DNA of 64,000 nucleotides from CAKVON01 sp902475665 (GTDB taxonomy: Bacteria; Actinomycetota; Coriobacteriia; Coriobacteriales; Atopobiaceae), in the NCBI GenBank assembly GCA_036321795.1, contig JAWQCY010000001.1:310001-374000 (forward strand). The letters are read 5' to 3'. The notes below the pieces were generated by a model that saw only the letters and a list, made by a program, of their open reading frames with translations, was not told the DNA's origin and did not search any database. A program made the translations under genes and the position numbers. Below are positions 1-12,441 of this stretch, one piece after another (position 1 is the stretch's first letter; the number at the start of each line of letters is the position of its first letter).

Positions 1-943
1 AGGTCACCGAGGTGATCGCGAAGAACAGGATCATCGAGATGACGGCCATCGAGACCGACACCGTGTTCACCTTGGCGGCCAGCTGGCGCATCGTGAACAT
101 GTTGAGCCCGCGCCAGTAGACCCCTCGCAGCGTCTGCAAAAGCCTGACGAGAAGACCCGAGAGGCCGAAGAAGAACAGGACCGTGCCCAGGGTGACGAGG
201 CCCGTGGTGACCTCGAACTGCATTATGGCCGCGTCGATCTCGTTGCTCGGTGCGGTGACGGGGAGGCCGTCGCGCAGCAGGCGTGCGTAGGCGACCCCGA
301 TGCAGACGGCGCCGACGACGCAGATGATGCCCGAGAGCAGCTGGTTTCTCGTCTTGACCGCCTCGTTTTTGCGGCCAGAGCCCATGAGGTCGACGAGCTG
401 CGCGCGACGGACCACGCGCAGGTTGAACACAAGCGTGACCAGGAAGATCGTGACGAGGCAGCCCATGGTGAGCATCAGGGCGTCGGGCGAGAAGATGAAG
501 CGGAAGTTGGCGATCTGCGTCTTGAACAGTGACGCCGTGAAGAAGACCATGAGCTGCGACAGGCCGACGCCGCACAGAAGGCCCAACGCGAGCGCCCCGC
601 CCGAGACGACGGCCGTCTCCAGCGCCATGACGCGTGCGACCTGGCCGCGGGTCATGCCCAAGACCTGGTACAGGCCGAACTCCTTGTTGCGGCGCCGCAT
701 GATGAAGTTGTTGGCGTACACCATGAGAAAGCCCATGACCACGCCGAGGAACATGGTGAGCCCGCCAAGCAGCCTCTCGATAAGGTAGGCGACATCCGGG
801 TCGTTGATGCCGGCGACGTCGACCTGCAGGCTGATGGTGTTGAACGCGTAGAAGATGGTCACGCCGAGCGTGAGGGTCAGAAGGTAGATGAGGTAGTCTC
901 GGCCGGCTCGGCGGACGTTTCCCCAGGCCAGCTTAAAGAGCAT
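1..943 (-). CDS. FtsX/BceB-type ABC transporter permease (partial, 3' end outside window)
   Basis: This is the membrane subunit of an ABC exporter of the BceAB/MacB type, probably handling antimicrobial peptides or lipids at the cytoplasmic membrane. The reading frame is open from an ATG at 943 to the window edge, so at least 314 residues are present and the C-terminus is missing. It begins MLFKLAWGNVRRAGRDY, the typical start of FtsX-like permeases, followed by a first membrane helix. Later come the cytoplasmic stretch RRRNKEFGLYQVLGMTRGQ, the hallmark of the FtsX repeat, and further hydrophobic helices. The start overlaps the end of the ATPase gene by 11 bases, so the two are translationally coupled. 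The family call is firm; the substrate is unknown. Confidence 0.85.
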   Translation of the reverse strand, partial: MLFKLAWGNVRRAGRDYLIYLLTLTLGVTIFYAFNTISLQVDVAGINDPDVAYLIERLLGGLTMFLGVVMGFLMVYANNFIMRRRNKEFGLYQVLGMTRGQVARVMALETAVVSGGALALGLLCGVGLSQLMVFFTASLFKTQIANFRFIFSPDALMLTMGCLVTIFLVTLVFNLRVVRRAQLVDLMGSGRKNEAVKTRNQLLSGIICVVGAVCIGVAYARLLRDGLPVTAPSNEIDAAIMQFEVTTGLVTLGTVLFFFGLSGLLVRLLQTLRGVYWRGLNMFTMRQLAAKVNTVSVSMAVISMILFFAITSVT

Positions 944-1772
944 CGGAGCCCTCACCGCCCATCATCGCGACGACCTGCATGATGCGGTCGAAGAACTCGC
1001 GGCGTCCCATGTCGCCACGACGCAGCTCGGTGAAGACGCGGCCGTCGCGGATGAAGACGACGCGGCCCGTGTAGCTTGCGGCGAAGCTGTCGTGGGTGAC
1101 CATGAGGACGGTGGCGGACAGCTCGCGGTTCAGCTGCTCGAGGCACTCCAGCAGAAGGCGGGCGCTCTTGGAGTCCAGGGCGCCGGTGGGCTCGTCGGCC
1201 ATGATCAGCGACGGGCGCGTGACCAAGGCGCGCGCCGCGGCGACGCGCTGCTGCTGGCCGCCGGACAGCTGGTAGGGGTACTTGTCGAGGCACTTCTCGA
1301 TACCAAGTCGACGGGCCACGCCCTCCACGCGCGAGAGCGTCTCGCCAGCGGCCACGCGCGAGATTGTCAGCGGCAGCGCCACGTTCTCGCGGGCGGTGAG
1401 GGTGTCCAGCAGGTTGGAGTCCTGAAAGACGAAGCCCAGCCGCTCGCGGCGGAAGCGCGCCAGGTCGCGGCCGCGCATGGACGAGACGTCGGCGCCGTCC
1501 ACCAGGATGCGACCGCTGGTGGCCGAGTCGATGGTGGACACGCAGTTGAGCAGCGTCGACTTGCCGGAGCCCGACGCGCCCATGATGGCCACGAACTCGC
1601 CGCGCTCGACGTCGAGGCTCACGTCGTCGAGGGCGCGGGTCTGGGCCCCGCGCCCGCCGTAGACCTTCTCGAGGTTGCGGACGGACAGGACGACGTCGTC
1701 GCCGCCTGCGACGACGCGTGCCCCGCCCGCCGCCCCCACGCTTGCGGTGCCTGCCGAGAAGTGCTTGCTCAT
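933..1772 (-). CDS. ABC transporter ATP-binding protein, BceA/MacB type
   Basis: ATPase subunit of 279 residues that would power the adjacent FtsX-type permease. Visible motifs in order are Walker A GASGSGKST, Q-loop region GFVFQDSN, signature LSGGQQQRV, Walker B LIMADEPTGALDSKSA and the switch histidine in MVTHD. I chose the ATG at 1772 because GGGAG lies a few bases upstream; the frame is open further upstream to a GTG at 1805 without a good ribosome site. The N-terminus MSKHFSAGTASVG is not conserved, and its codons for HFSA carry one copy of the iterated CTTCTCGGCA motif. It is transcribed divergently from nifJ. Confidence 0.9.
   Translation of the reverse strand: MSKHFSAGTASVGAAGGARVVAGGDDVVLSVRNLEKVYGGRGAQTRALDDVSLDVERGEFVAIMGASGSGKSTLLNCVSTIDSATSGRILVDGADVSSMRGRDLARFRRERLGFVFQDSNLLDTLTARENVALPLTISRVAAGETLSRVEGVARRLGIEKCLDKYPYQLSGGQQQRVAAARALVTRPSLIMADEPTGALDSKSARLLLECLEQLNRELSATVLMVTHDSFAASYTGRVVFIRDGRVFTELRRGDMGRREFFDRIMQVVAMMGGEGSDAL
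1752..1761 (+). repeat. Iterated 10-mer (in ABC ATPase gene, HFSA codons)
   Basis: Exact TGCCGAGAAG followed by TGC, antisense to the gene. Confidence 0.8.
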
Positions 1773-1993
1773 GTGTCTCCCTTCGTTGGTGCGAATGTAC
1801 GCCACCCATGGTCTGCGGACGGCCTTCCCGCCGCCATCGATTTGGCTTACGCGCGCCTTTCGGTTCCGTAAGGTTGGTTAGCCACCGGTTGCACAAAAAG
1901 ACGGATATCAGACCGCCGAATGCGGGATAATCGAACCCAGTAGTGACGGGCGGCGGCGATGGGCGCCGTGCCCGTACGCGCGAAGGAGAGGTT

Positions 1994-5527
<3,534 letters not shown>

Positions 5528-5581
5528 GGGACCTGACGCGTCCCACGCGTGCGACCATGCGCGCGGGCACATAGCGTGACC

Positions 5582-5617
5582 GGCGGGGCCGGGTGGATTC
5601 GTCCGCCCGGCCCCGCC
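5582..5617 (+). terminator. Rho-independent terminator after nifJ
   Basis: A perfect 12-bp stem, GGCGGGGCCGGG pairing with CCCGGCCCCGCC around a 12-base loop, is followed by TCCCTT. It lies 55 bases after the nifJ stop. Confidence 0.75.
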
Positions 5618-5765
5618 TCCCTTGTGCGTCACGGACGTCTTCGTGTCGTTCGCACGAACGCCGGGCCATCGGCGGTGGCGACCCCCACCCGCTTGCGATA
5701 CCCTTCTTCCTACGCGGGACTTGCGCCCGCGCTCTCGGCATACACGCAGATGCAACGGAGGACAC

Positions 5766-6935
5766 ATGCCAAGAGGCACTATCGTCGCTGGGGATCCCAA
5801 CGACGGCAAACAGCAAATCAGGCGCGCTGGTCGCGACGCCATCACGCGTCGCCAGGCCCTGCGCCTTCTCATGGGCGTTGGTGCCAGCCTCGCCCTCGCG
5901 CCCGCCACGGCGCTCGCCAGGCCCTCTGCCACCAAGGAGACGACCGAGAAACTCGAGGCAGCCAAGAAGCGCCTCAAGGAGGTCCAGGACCAGCTCAAGG
6001 AGATCGGTGCCGAGTACTCGAAGCTCGCCATCGAGCAGTCCAAGACCCTCGACAAGATCGAGGAGGTCCGCTCCGAGATCGACGCGACCCAGGACGAGAT
6101 CGACAGCCGCCAGGCGCAGCTCGAGCGCAAGCAGGAGATCCTCGCCAAGCGCATCGGCGCTGCCTACAAGAGCGGTGGGACCGACATGCTCTCCGTCCTT
6201 CTCGCCAGCTCGTCGTTCGAGGAACTGGCAAGCAACCTCTACGTGATGGACAAGGTCAACAAGTCCGACCAGGAGCTCATCAACGAGGTCAAGGACGCCA
6301 AGGCCCAGCTGGAGAGGACCAAGGCCAGCCTGGAGTCGCAGGAGAAGGATCTCGAGAAGCTCAACGAGGAGCAGAAGAAGAGCCTCGAGCAGATGAAGGC
6401 GAAGAAGGAGAAGATCGCCTCCATCATGAATGGCCTGGACAGCGACGTTAAGTCGCTGATGGCGCAGTACGACAAGGAGCTTTTGGAGTCGCAGCAGGCC
6501 GAGGAGGCCGAGCGCCAGGCCTCAGAGCAGTACGGCGGCTCGCTTGCGGGCACCGGCGGCAGCCCGACCGGAAACGCCCAGGAGCGCATCGTGTACAACT
6601 GCCGCCACGTGGGCTCGCCGGGCGTGGGCCTGTGCGCCATGTGGGTCTCGATGGTCTACCAGAAGTCCGGCCTGGGATATCCGGGCGGCAACGCCTGTGA
6701 CATGTACGCCAACTTCTGCAGGAGCTCCAACCGCGCCAACCTCAAGCCGGGCATGGCCGTGGCCGTGTCGACCCACCCGCACACGCTCGCGGGCTCGATC
6801 TACGGGCACATCGGCATCTACATCGGCAACGGCACCGTGATGGACAACGTCGGCTACATCCGAACCATCAGCCTGAGCTCGTGGATCTCGTACTACGGAT
6901 CGGTCGTGCCCGTGCGCTGGGGCTTCTGCATGTAA
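5766..6935 (+). CDS. Tat-exported coiled-coil protein with C-terminal CHAP/amidase-like domain
   Basis: Protein of 389 residues, probably a peptidoglycan hydrolase or cell-wall remodelling factor. The N-terminus contains TRRQALRLLMGVG followed by a hydrophobic stretch and ALA, which reads as a twin-arginine signal peptide. Residues about 55-245 are a charged heptad-rich coiled coil, with the CwlO-like segment KSGGTDMLSVLLASSSFEEL. The last 125 residues have a Cys in VGLCAMWVSMVYQ and His residues in GHIGIYIGNG, resembling a CHAP or NlpC/P60 papain-like fold; the catalytic assignment is inference. The ATG at 5766 has GGAGG seven bases upstream. The coiled coil is clearly paralogous to the hydrolase at 32251. 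What remains unclear is whether the C-terminal domain is active. Confidence 0.75.
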   Translation: MPRGTIVAGDPNDGKQQIRRAGRDAITRRQALRLLMGVGASLALAPATALARPSATKETTEKLEAAKKRLKEVQDQLKEIGAEYSKLAIEQSKTLDKIEEVRSEIDATQDEIDSRQAQLERKQEILAKRIGAAYKSGGTDMLSVLLASSSFEELASNLYVMDKVNKSDQELINEVKDAKAQLERTKASLESQEKDLEKLNEEQKKSLEQMKAKKEKIASIMNGLDSDVKSLMAQYDKELLESQQAEEAERQASEQYGGSLAGTGGSPTGNAQERIVYNCRHVGSPGVGLCAMWVSMVYQKSGLGYPGGNACDMYANFCRSSNRANLKPGMAVAVSTHPHTLAGSIYGHIGIYIGNGTVMDNVGYIRTISLSSWISYYGSVVPVRWGFCM

Positions 6936-6969
6936 CCCTGTGCGTTCGGCATCACACTTGTGTTAGAAA

Positions 6970-7002
6970 GCGCCCCGATCGGCTCGTTGCCGGTCGGGGC
7001 GC
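6970..7002. terminator. Bidirectional terminator between convergent genes
   Basis: A 13-bp stem with one mismatch, GCGCCCCGATCGG against CCGGTCGGGGCGC around a 7-base loop, lies between the coiled-coil cell-wall gene and the convergent helicase gene. Confidence 0.7.
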
Positions 7003-7022
7003 ATCCGTTGGTGCGGTTTGGC

Positions 7023-9233
7023 CTACCGGTCGGCGCGCCAGGCGTCCAGAAGGGTCGTCATGGGGCCCTGCGAGACGAGCGTGACGCGGTGCATCGCGCG
7101 CGAGATGGCAGTGTAGAGGCGGCGCTTGGCCAGCGGGGTGTCCGGGTAGGTGGCAGCCTGCGCGTCGGGGACGATGACCTCGTCGAACTCGAGGCCCTTG
7201 GCAAGCGCCAAATCCATCAGCACCACGCCGTCGGCGGGCAGCGTCTCGTCGCTGGCGACCACGCGCACCCCGTCGCCCAGCTGACGGGAGAGCCAGCGCA
7301 CGCGCGAGCGGTCGTCGCACACGACGGCGGCAAGGCCCTCGCGGCCCGCGGCGTCCGCCACGAGCGAGCGCAGCTCGGCGAGGTAGTCGTCGTTGGCCTC
7401 GCGGACCTTCTCGGCAGATGCCGGGTCATGGTCGTCGGGGGTGCCCGCCTGCGCGAACTCCACCAGCCGCGGAGCCACGCCGGCACGGCGCACCGAGCTC
7501 AGGCGGGCGCGCTCGGACTCGTCCATCAGGCTGGCGAACAGCTCGGTGATTTCGGGGGAGGAGCGGTAGCTGGTGAGAAGCTCCAGCCGCTCGACGCCGC
7601 CGTGCGTGCGCGAGAAGATCTCGTCGATCTGCGGGAAGGTGGCGGTGCCGGGTCGGATGGCCTGGTTCTCGTCGCCCAGAAGCAGGAAGTGCGCCCGCGA
7701 GAAGTACCGCGACAGGACCGTGAGTTGGGTCTGGGTGTAGTCCTGCACCTCGTCGACGAGGACGTAGCGCGTGTTCTTGGACGAGTTGCCGGTGATCAGC
7801 AGCTTGAGGTAGAGCCACTCGGCGCCGGTGAGGCCCTGCTTGCCCAGGATGCGCATGCCGATGCGGTCGACGCGCAGCCAGTCGGCGCGCTCGATCAGGT
7901 CGTGGGCGACGTCGTAGCGCAGCTTGAGGTACTCGCGCGCACAGGCGACGGTCTCGGCCTCGTCAAGCGGGTTGATCGTCTCGCCGAACATCTCGATCTG
8001 CTCCTCGATGCTGAGCGAGAGCATCTCCTCGTGGACGTCGTCGGACTTGGCCATGGTGGCCAGGCGACGGTCGAGGCGGTCATGCAGCTCGTCCTTTACC
8101 AGCGACGAGAAGCGCGGGCAGACGCCGAAGCGCTCGAACTTTGCGGCGGCCGAGGTCACCTGTCCCGCCTTGAGAAGGACGGTGTCGCCCACGCGGATCT
8201 CGCGGAAGTCGCCGTCGCCGAGGGTGAGGCCGGCAAGGCCGCGCTCGAGGGCCTCGAGCGAGTCGGGGCTGTCGCCGGCGCCGGAGCCGCGCTCGGACAG
8301 GCCGAGGTCGCGCATGAAGTCATCCCAGGTAAAGACCTGCGGGTTGGACTCGCCCAGGGAGGGCAGGACCGTGTCGATGTAGCTCTGGAAGACCGAGTTG
8401 GGGGTGAACAGCGTCACCTGGTCGGGGGTGAGCGTCTCGCGCTCGCGGTAGAAGAGGAACGCGATGCGCTGCAGTAGGACCGACGTCTTGCCCGAGCCGG
8501 CGATGCCGTTGACCAGCAGGCACGGCACGTCCTCGTGGCGGACGACCTCGTTCTGCTCGCGCTGGATGGTCGCCGTGATGGCGCGGAGCTTCTCGGAGTG
8601 GTGCGACTTGAGGGCGTTGAGCAGCAGGCGGTCCTCGATGGCGACCGTGGTGTCGAAGTAGCCGTCGAGCCTGTCCTCGTGGATGTCGAACTGGCGGCGC
8701 AGCTCGAGGGTGGCGTGGCGCACGCGCCCGTCGACGGTATAGGTGGTCTCGCCCATCTCCTGGTTGTAGTAGGTCTCGGCCACCGGGGAGCGCCAGTCGA
8801 CGACGATGGGGCGACGTCCCTCGTCGGTGACGCCGGCGGCGCCGATGTAGATGTCGCGGGCGGGACGGCCCGGGCGCATCTTGAGGCGGACCTTGGCGAA
8901 GTAGGGGCGACGAAGAAGGAGAAGGACGCGGCGCAGCTGGTCGACCGTGAAGTCGTGGTACTGGTTGTACGAGTCGATGACGAAGTTGAGCGTCTCGATC
9001 GCGGCGAGCGTCTCGATGGTCTCGTCGGCGCCGCCGAAGTCGACGCGGACCTCGTCGCTCATCTCGCGGATCTCGTTGGCCATTCCCTGGTGGGAGACCT
9101 CGATCTCGGCGGTCATGTCGTCGCGCAGCCTGACGAGCTTGGCGTACGTCTGCGCGAGGTGCTCGTGCTCCTCGGCCAGGATGGGGTCGTCGTCGGGGTT
9201 GAGCTGCGGATCGTTTGGCTGCTGGTTCTCCAT
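7023..9233 (-). CDS. HelD-like UvrD/SF1 helicase (RNA polymerase recycling ATPase family)
   Basis: Protein of 736 residues in the HelD branch of superfamily 1. Members bind stalled or post-termination RNA polymerase and use ATP to release it from nucleic acid. The long charged N-terminus (roughly residues 1-110) corresponds to the HelD arm that enters the polymerase. PIVVDWRSPVAETYYNQ is characteristic of the family. Walker A GIAGSGKTSVLLQR is near residue 240, and helicase motifs include LVDEVQDYTQTQ, LGDENQAI and the C-terminal KGLEFDEVIVPDA and YTAISRAMHRV. The ATG at 9233 has GGGAAGG nearby; the frame runs further upstream without a good start. It could instead be a DNA helicase, but the N-terminal signature favours HelD. 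Confidence 0.85.
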   Translation of the reverse strand: MENQQPNDPQLNPDDDPILAEEHEHLAQTYAKLVRLRDDMTAEIEVSHQGMANEIREMSDEVRVDFGGADETIETLAAIETLNFVIDSYNQYHDFTVDQLRRVLLLLRRPYFAKVRLKMRPGRPARDIYIGAAGVTDEGRRPIVVDWRSPVAETYYNQEMGETTYTVDGRVRHATLELRRQFDIHEDRLDGYFDTTVAIEDRLLLNALKSHHSEKLRAITATIQREQNEVVRHEDVPCLLVNGIAGSGKTSVLLQRIAFLFYRERETLTPDQVTLFTPNSVFQSYIDTVLPSLGESNPQVFTWDDFMRDLGLSERGSGAGDSPDSLEALERGLAGLTLGDGDFREIRVGDTVLLKAGQVTSAAAKFERFGVCPRFSSLVKDELHDRLDRRLATMAKSDDVHEEMLSLSIEEQIEMFGETINPLDEAETVACAREYLKLRYDVAHDLIERADWLRVDRIGMRILGKQGLTGAEWLYLKLLITGNSSKNTRYVLVDEVQDYTQTQLTVLSRYFSRAHFLLLGDENQAIRPGTATFPQIDEIFSRTHGGVERLELLTSYRSSPEITELFASLMDESERARLSSVRRAGVAPRLVEFAQAGTPDDHDPASAEKVREANDDYLAELRSLVADAAGREGLAAVVCDDRSRVRWLSRQLGDGVRVVASDETLPADGVVLMDLALAKGLEFDEVIVPDAQAATYPDTPLAKRRLYTAISRAMHRVTLVSQGPMTTLLDAWRADR
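7407..7416 (-). repeat. Iterated 10-mer (in helD, SAEK codons)
   Basis: Exact copy followed by GTC, in frame as Ala-Glu-Lys. Confidence 0.75.
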
Positions 9234-9369
9234 TGGGGCCTTCCCGTCGCTCGCGAATTCGTGGCATACCATCGTAGCGCAAGGGGCCGCGCGCCGGCGT
9301 GCGCCGCGTGGCACGGCGGCGACCCACACGCGGCACGGCGCATATCGGCAGGGCCGCAACACGCGCGTC

Positions 9370-9379
9370 CTTCTCGGCA
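9370..9379 (-). repeat. Iterated 10-mer TGCCGAGAAG, intergenic copy
   Basis: Exact copy in the helD/ppc spacer, read on the minus strand and followed by GAC. It is one of six intergenic copies in the window. Confidence 0.85.
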
Positions 9380-9459
9380 ATGCAACGGGATTGCTCGATA
9401 GGACGTGAATATTGCATTTCCCCGTACCGTTCACGGATGGGGGGTTGCACCAAGGGGGC

Positions 9460-9465
9460 TATAGT
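9460..9465 (+). promoter_or_regulatory. Candidate -10 element (TATAGT) upstream of ppc
   Basis: TATAGT lies 64 bases before the ppc start. No -35 hexamer at 17 bases is obvious; a GGTTGCAC element ends nine bases upstream instead. The spacer 9234-9528 holds no gene. Confidence 0.3.
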
Positions 9466-9528
9466 CTTCAGAGAGAAGAACGCTCCCTTTTTCAGACGCG
9501 GCCCGCGGTGGCCGCAGGAGGAGGTACC

Positions 9529-12258
9529 GTGCCTAACACGATGGGACAGGACTGCGAGAGGCAGGCCGAGGCCCAGGCGGCATCCGAGGCGCTGGCCGAG
9601 GTCAGCATCCCCGACGCCCTCAAGGACAACATGACGCTGTTCCTGCGCCTGGTCCGCAAGGTCCTCGACGAGTACGACCCCGAGCTGCGCGAGACGTTCG
9701 ACCGCCTGCTGGCCGACGCCATCAGCGCGAGCAACGATGACGAGGGCAACGCCTCCGAGGCGGCCGCCGCGTTCGCGGACTCCGTCGAGGTCTTCGACTC
9801 CCTGCCCGTCGAGCGCGCGACCATCCTCATGAGGGCCTTTGCCTCGTACTTCCACCTGGCAAACACCTCGGAGGAGAACTACCGCGTGGCCTCGCTGCGC
9901 GCCCGCGAGAGCGTCGTGCCCACCTCCGAGGACGAGGACCCGATCAACGACATCACCGTCGCCTACCGTCGCCTGATCAACGAGTGCGGCCCGCAGCGCG
10001 CCCACGAGCTTCTGAAGAAGCTCGAGTTCCGCCCCGTGTTCACCGCGCACCCCACCGAGGCTCGCCGCAAGGCGATCGAGGGCAAGATCCGCCGCATCGC
10101 CGAGCTTTTGGAGCAGCGTCCCCGCCTGGGCGGCGCCGACCTCGCCGAGAACGAGCGCAAGATGCTGCAGGAGATCGACGCGATGTTCCGCACCTCGCCG
10201 ATCGCCCTGAAGAAGCCGACGCCCGTCGAGGAGGCCGACACCATCGTCGACATCTTCGACAACACCCTGTTCGACACGATCCCCGAGGTCTACCGTCGCT
10301 TCGACGACTGGGAGCTTGGCGAGAGGGCCGGCACCGTGCCCCCGGTGTGCCCCGCCTTCTTCCACCCTGGCTCCTGGATCGGCTCCGACCGTGACGGCAA
10401 CCCCAACGTCACCGCCAAGGTCTCGCGCCTGGTGGCCGAGAAGTTCCGCGTGCACATGCTGCAGGCCCTCTCGGAGCGCACGCGCTACGTCGGCCGCAAC
10501 CTGACACTGGACACCACCTACACCAAGCCCTCCGACGCCCTCGTCAACCTGTGGAACCACCAGGTCGAGATGAGCGAGGTCCTCACCCGCAAGGCCGCCG
10601 AGACCAGTGCGAGCGAGCTGCACCGCTCGGTCGTCCTGGTGATCGCGGCGCGCCTGGAGGCCACCATCGCCCGCACCGCCGACATCATGTACTCCTCGGC
10701 AGAGGAGTACATCGACGACCTCAGGGTCGTCCAGGACTCGCTGGTCGCCGCCGGCGCCGTACGCACCGCCTACGGCCCCATGCAGAAGCTCATCTGGCAG
10801 GCCGAGACCTTCGGCTTCCACATGGTCGAGATGGAGTTCCGTCAGCACTCCGTGGTGCACGCCCGCGCCCTCGCCGACATCCGCGAGCACGGCCGCTGGG
10901 GCGAGCGCGGCGAGCTTGCTCCCATGACCCGGGAGGTCCTGGACACCTTCCGTGCCATCGGCTCCATCCAGCGCAAGAACGGCGTCAAGGCCGCCCGTCG
11001 CTACATCATCTCGTTCACCCAGAGTGCCCAGAACGTCGCCGACGTCTACGAGCTCGCGCGTCAGGCCTTCGCGCACGAGGAGGACGTCCCCGTGCTCGAC
11101 GTCATCCCCCTGTTCGAGCAGGTGGAGGACCTCGAGAACGCCGTCGACACCCTGAACCAGGTCATCGAGCTGCCCGACGTCCAGCGCCGCCTGGCCCAGA
11201 CCGGCCGCAAGATGGAGGTCATGCTCGGCTACTCCGACTCCTCGAAGGACGCCGGCCCCACCTCCGCCACCCTGGTCCTGCACGCCGCCCAGGCGGCCAT
11301 CGCCCGCTGGGCCGAGGACCACGACATCGACCTCACCCTCATGCATGGCCGTGGCGGCGCCGTCGGCCGTGGCGGCGGTCCCGCCAACCGCGCGGTCATG
11401 TCGCAGCCCAAGGGATCGGTCAACTGCCGCTTCAAGCTCACCGAGCAGGGCGAGGTCATCTTCGCCCGCTACGGCGACCCGACGCTGGCCCGTCGCCACG
11501 TCGAGTCGGTCGCGGGCGCGACGCTTCTGCAGTCGGCCCCGTCCATCGAGTGGGTCAACACCGAGACCACCCAGAAGTACTCCGACATCGCCTGCGACTT
11601 GGACCGCTTCTCTCGCGAGCGCTACATCGACCTTCTCCACACCGAGGGCTTCGCCGAGTGGTTCTCGACCGTCACGCCGCTGACCGAGATCGGCCTCATG
11701 CCCATCGGCAGCCGTCCCGCCAAGCGTGGCCTGGGCGCCAAGTCGCTCGACGACCTGCGCACGATCCCCTGGATCTTCTCGTGGTCCCAGGCGCGCACCA
11801 ACCTGGCCGCCTGGTATGGCCTCGGCACCGCCTGCGAGCGCTTCGGCAACCTCGACCGCCTGCGTGACGCCTACTCCGAGTGGCCTGTGTTCACGACGTT
11901 CATCGACAACATCGAGATGTCGCTGTCCAAGACCGACGAGCGCATCGCGAGGATGTTCCTCGAGCTCGGCGACCGTCCCGACCTCAACGAGAAGGTCCTC
12001 TCCGAGATGGCCCTCACGCGCAAGTGGGTCCTCGCCATCACCGGCAACGCCTGGCCGCTGGAGCACCGTCGCGTCCTGGGCCCGGTCATCCGCATGCGCT
12101 TGCCCTTCGTCAACGTCCTGTCGGTCGCGCAGGTGCGCGCCCTGGACGCCGTCCGCAAGGGTGACGGCCACCTGACCCCGGAGGAGCGCGAGCGCTTCAT
12201 CTACCTCATCCTGTGCACCGTCTCCGGCGTCGCCGCCGGCCTGCAGAACACGGGGTGA
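9529..12258 (+). CDS. ppc: phosphoenolpyruvate carboxylase
   Basis: Cytoplasmic enzyme of 909 residues that carboxylates phosphoenolpyruvate with bicarbonate to oxaloacetate, feeding the reductive arm toward malate and succinate. Family motifs are all present: VFTAHPTEARRKA (catalytic His near residue 173), GSWIGSDRDGNPNVT, VEMEFRQHS, GYSDSSKDAG (about 566), the glycine-rich LMHGRGGAVGRGGGP (about 606) and the C-terminal QNTG that completes the active site. Length is normal. I chose the GTG at 9529 because AGGAGGAGG ends about five bases upstream; an ATG at 9541 is in frame but too far from that site. Confidence 0.97.
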   Translation: MPNTMGQDCERQAEAQAASEALAEVSIPDALKDNMTLFLRLVRKVLDEYDPELRETFDRLLADAISASNDDEGNASEAAAAFADSVEVFDSLPVERATILMRAFASYFHLANTSEENYRVASLRARESVVPTSEDEDPINDITVAYRRLINECGPQRAHELLKKLEFRPVFTAHPTEARRKAIEGKIRRIAELLEQRPRLGGADLAENERKMLQEIDAMFRTSPIALKKPTPVEEADTIVDIFDNTLFDTIPEVYRRFDDWELGERAGTVPPVCPAFFHPGSWIGSDRDGNPNVTAKVSRLVAEKFRVHMLQALSERTRYVGRNLTLDTTYTKPSDALVNLWNHQVEMSEVLTRKAAETSASELHRSVVLVIAARLEATIARTADIMYSSAEEYIDDLRVVQDSLVAAGAVRTAYGPMQKLIWQAETFGFHMVEMEFRQHSVVHARALADIREHGRWGERGELAPMTREVLDTFRAIGSIQRKNGVKAARRYIISFTQSAQNVADVYELARQAFAHEEDVPVLDVIPLFEQVEDLENAVDTLNQVIELPDVQRRLAQTGRKMEVMLGYSDSSKDAGPTSATLVLHAAQAAIARWAEDHDIDLTLMHGRGGAVGRGGGPANRAVMSQPKGSVNCRFKLTEQGEVIFARYGDPTLARRHVESVAGATLLQSAPSIEWVNTETTQKYSDIACDLDRFSRERYIDLLHTEGFAEWFSTVTPLTEIGLMPIGSRPAKRGLGAKSLDDLRTIPWIFSWSQARTNLAAWYGLGTACERFGNLDRLRDAYSEWPVFTTFIDNIEMSLSKTDERIARMFLELGDRPDLNEKVLSEMALTRKWVLAITGNAWPLEHRRVLGPVIRMRLPFVNVLSVAQVRALDAVRKGDGHLTPEERERFIYLILCTVSGVAAGLQNTG

Positions 12259-12324
12259 TGCCCGCGGGCGTCATGCCTGGCGCCACCGCACCCAGTGCGG
12301 CGGCGCGTCACCAAGCGCCAAACC

Positions 12325-12365
12325 AAAGCGCCCTTCTCGGCAGACGAGGCCGGGAAGGGCACTTT
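12325..12365. terminator. Terminator hairpin carrying the iterated motif in its stem
   Basis: Two 17-base arms, 12325-12341 and 12349-12365, pair with two mismatches around a 7-base loop. The left arm contains CTTCTCGGC of the iterated motif copy at 12333-12342. The hairpin lies between ppc and a convergent membrane-protein gene and can end transcription from both sides. Confidence 0.75.
12333..12342 (-). repeat. Iterated 10-mer, copy in terminator stem
   Basis: Exact copy followed by GGC on the minus strand. It forms part of the ppc terminator stem, and a second copy in the opposite orientation lies 65 bases away at 12408. Confidence 0.85.
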
Positions 12366-12407
12366 CCTTGCGTGCTGGTGTGCGTGGTCGAAGGTGTGGG
12401 AGGGGCG

Positions 12408-12417
12408 TGCCGAGAAG
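12408..12417 (+). repeat. Iterated 10-mer, intergenic copy
   Basis: Exact copy followed by GAC. It lies between the ppc terminator and the 3' end of the convergent membrane-protein gene. Confidence 0.85.
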
Positions 12418-12441
12418 GACTGCGTGGGTCGCGGCCCAGCC

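Noticed and set aside
8320..12171. 1283-codon minus-strand frame opposite ppc
   Set aside because: Another antisense shadow with repetitive composition; ppc is unambiguous.
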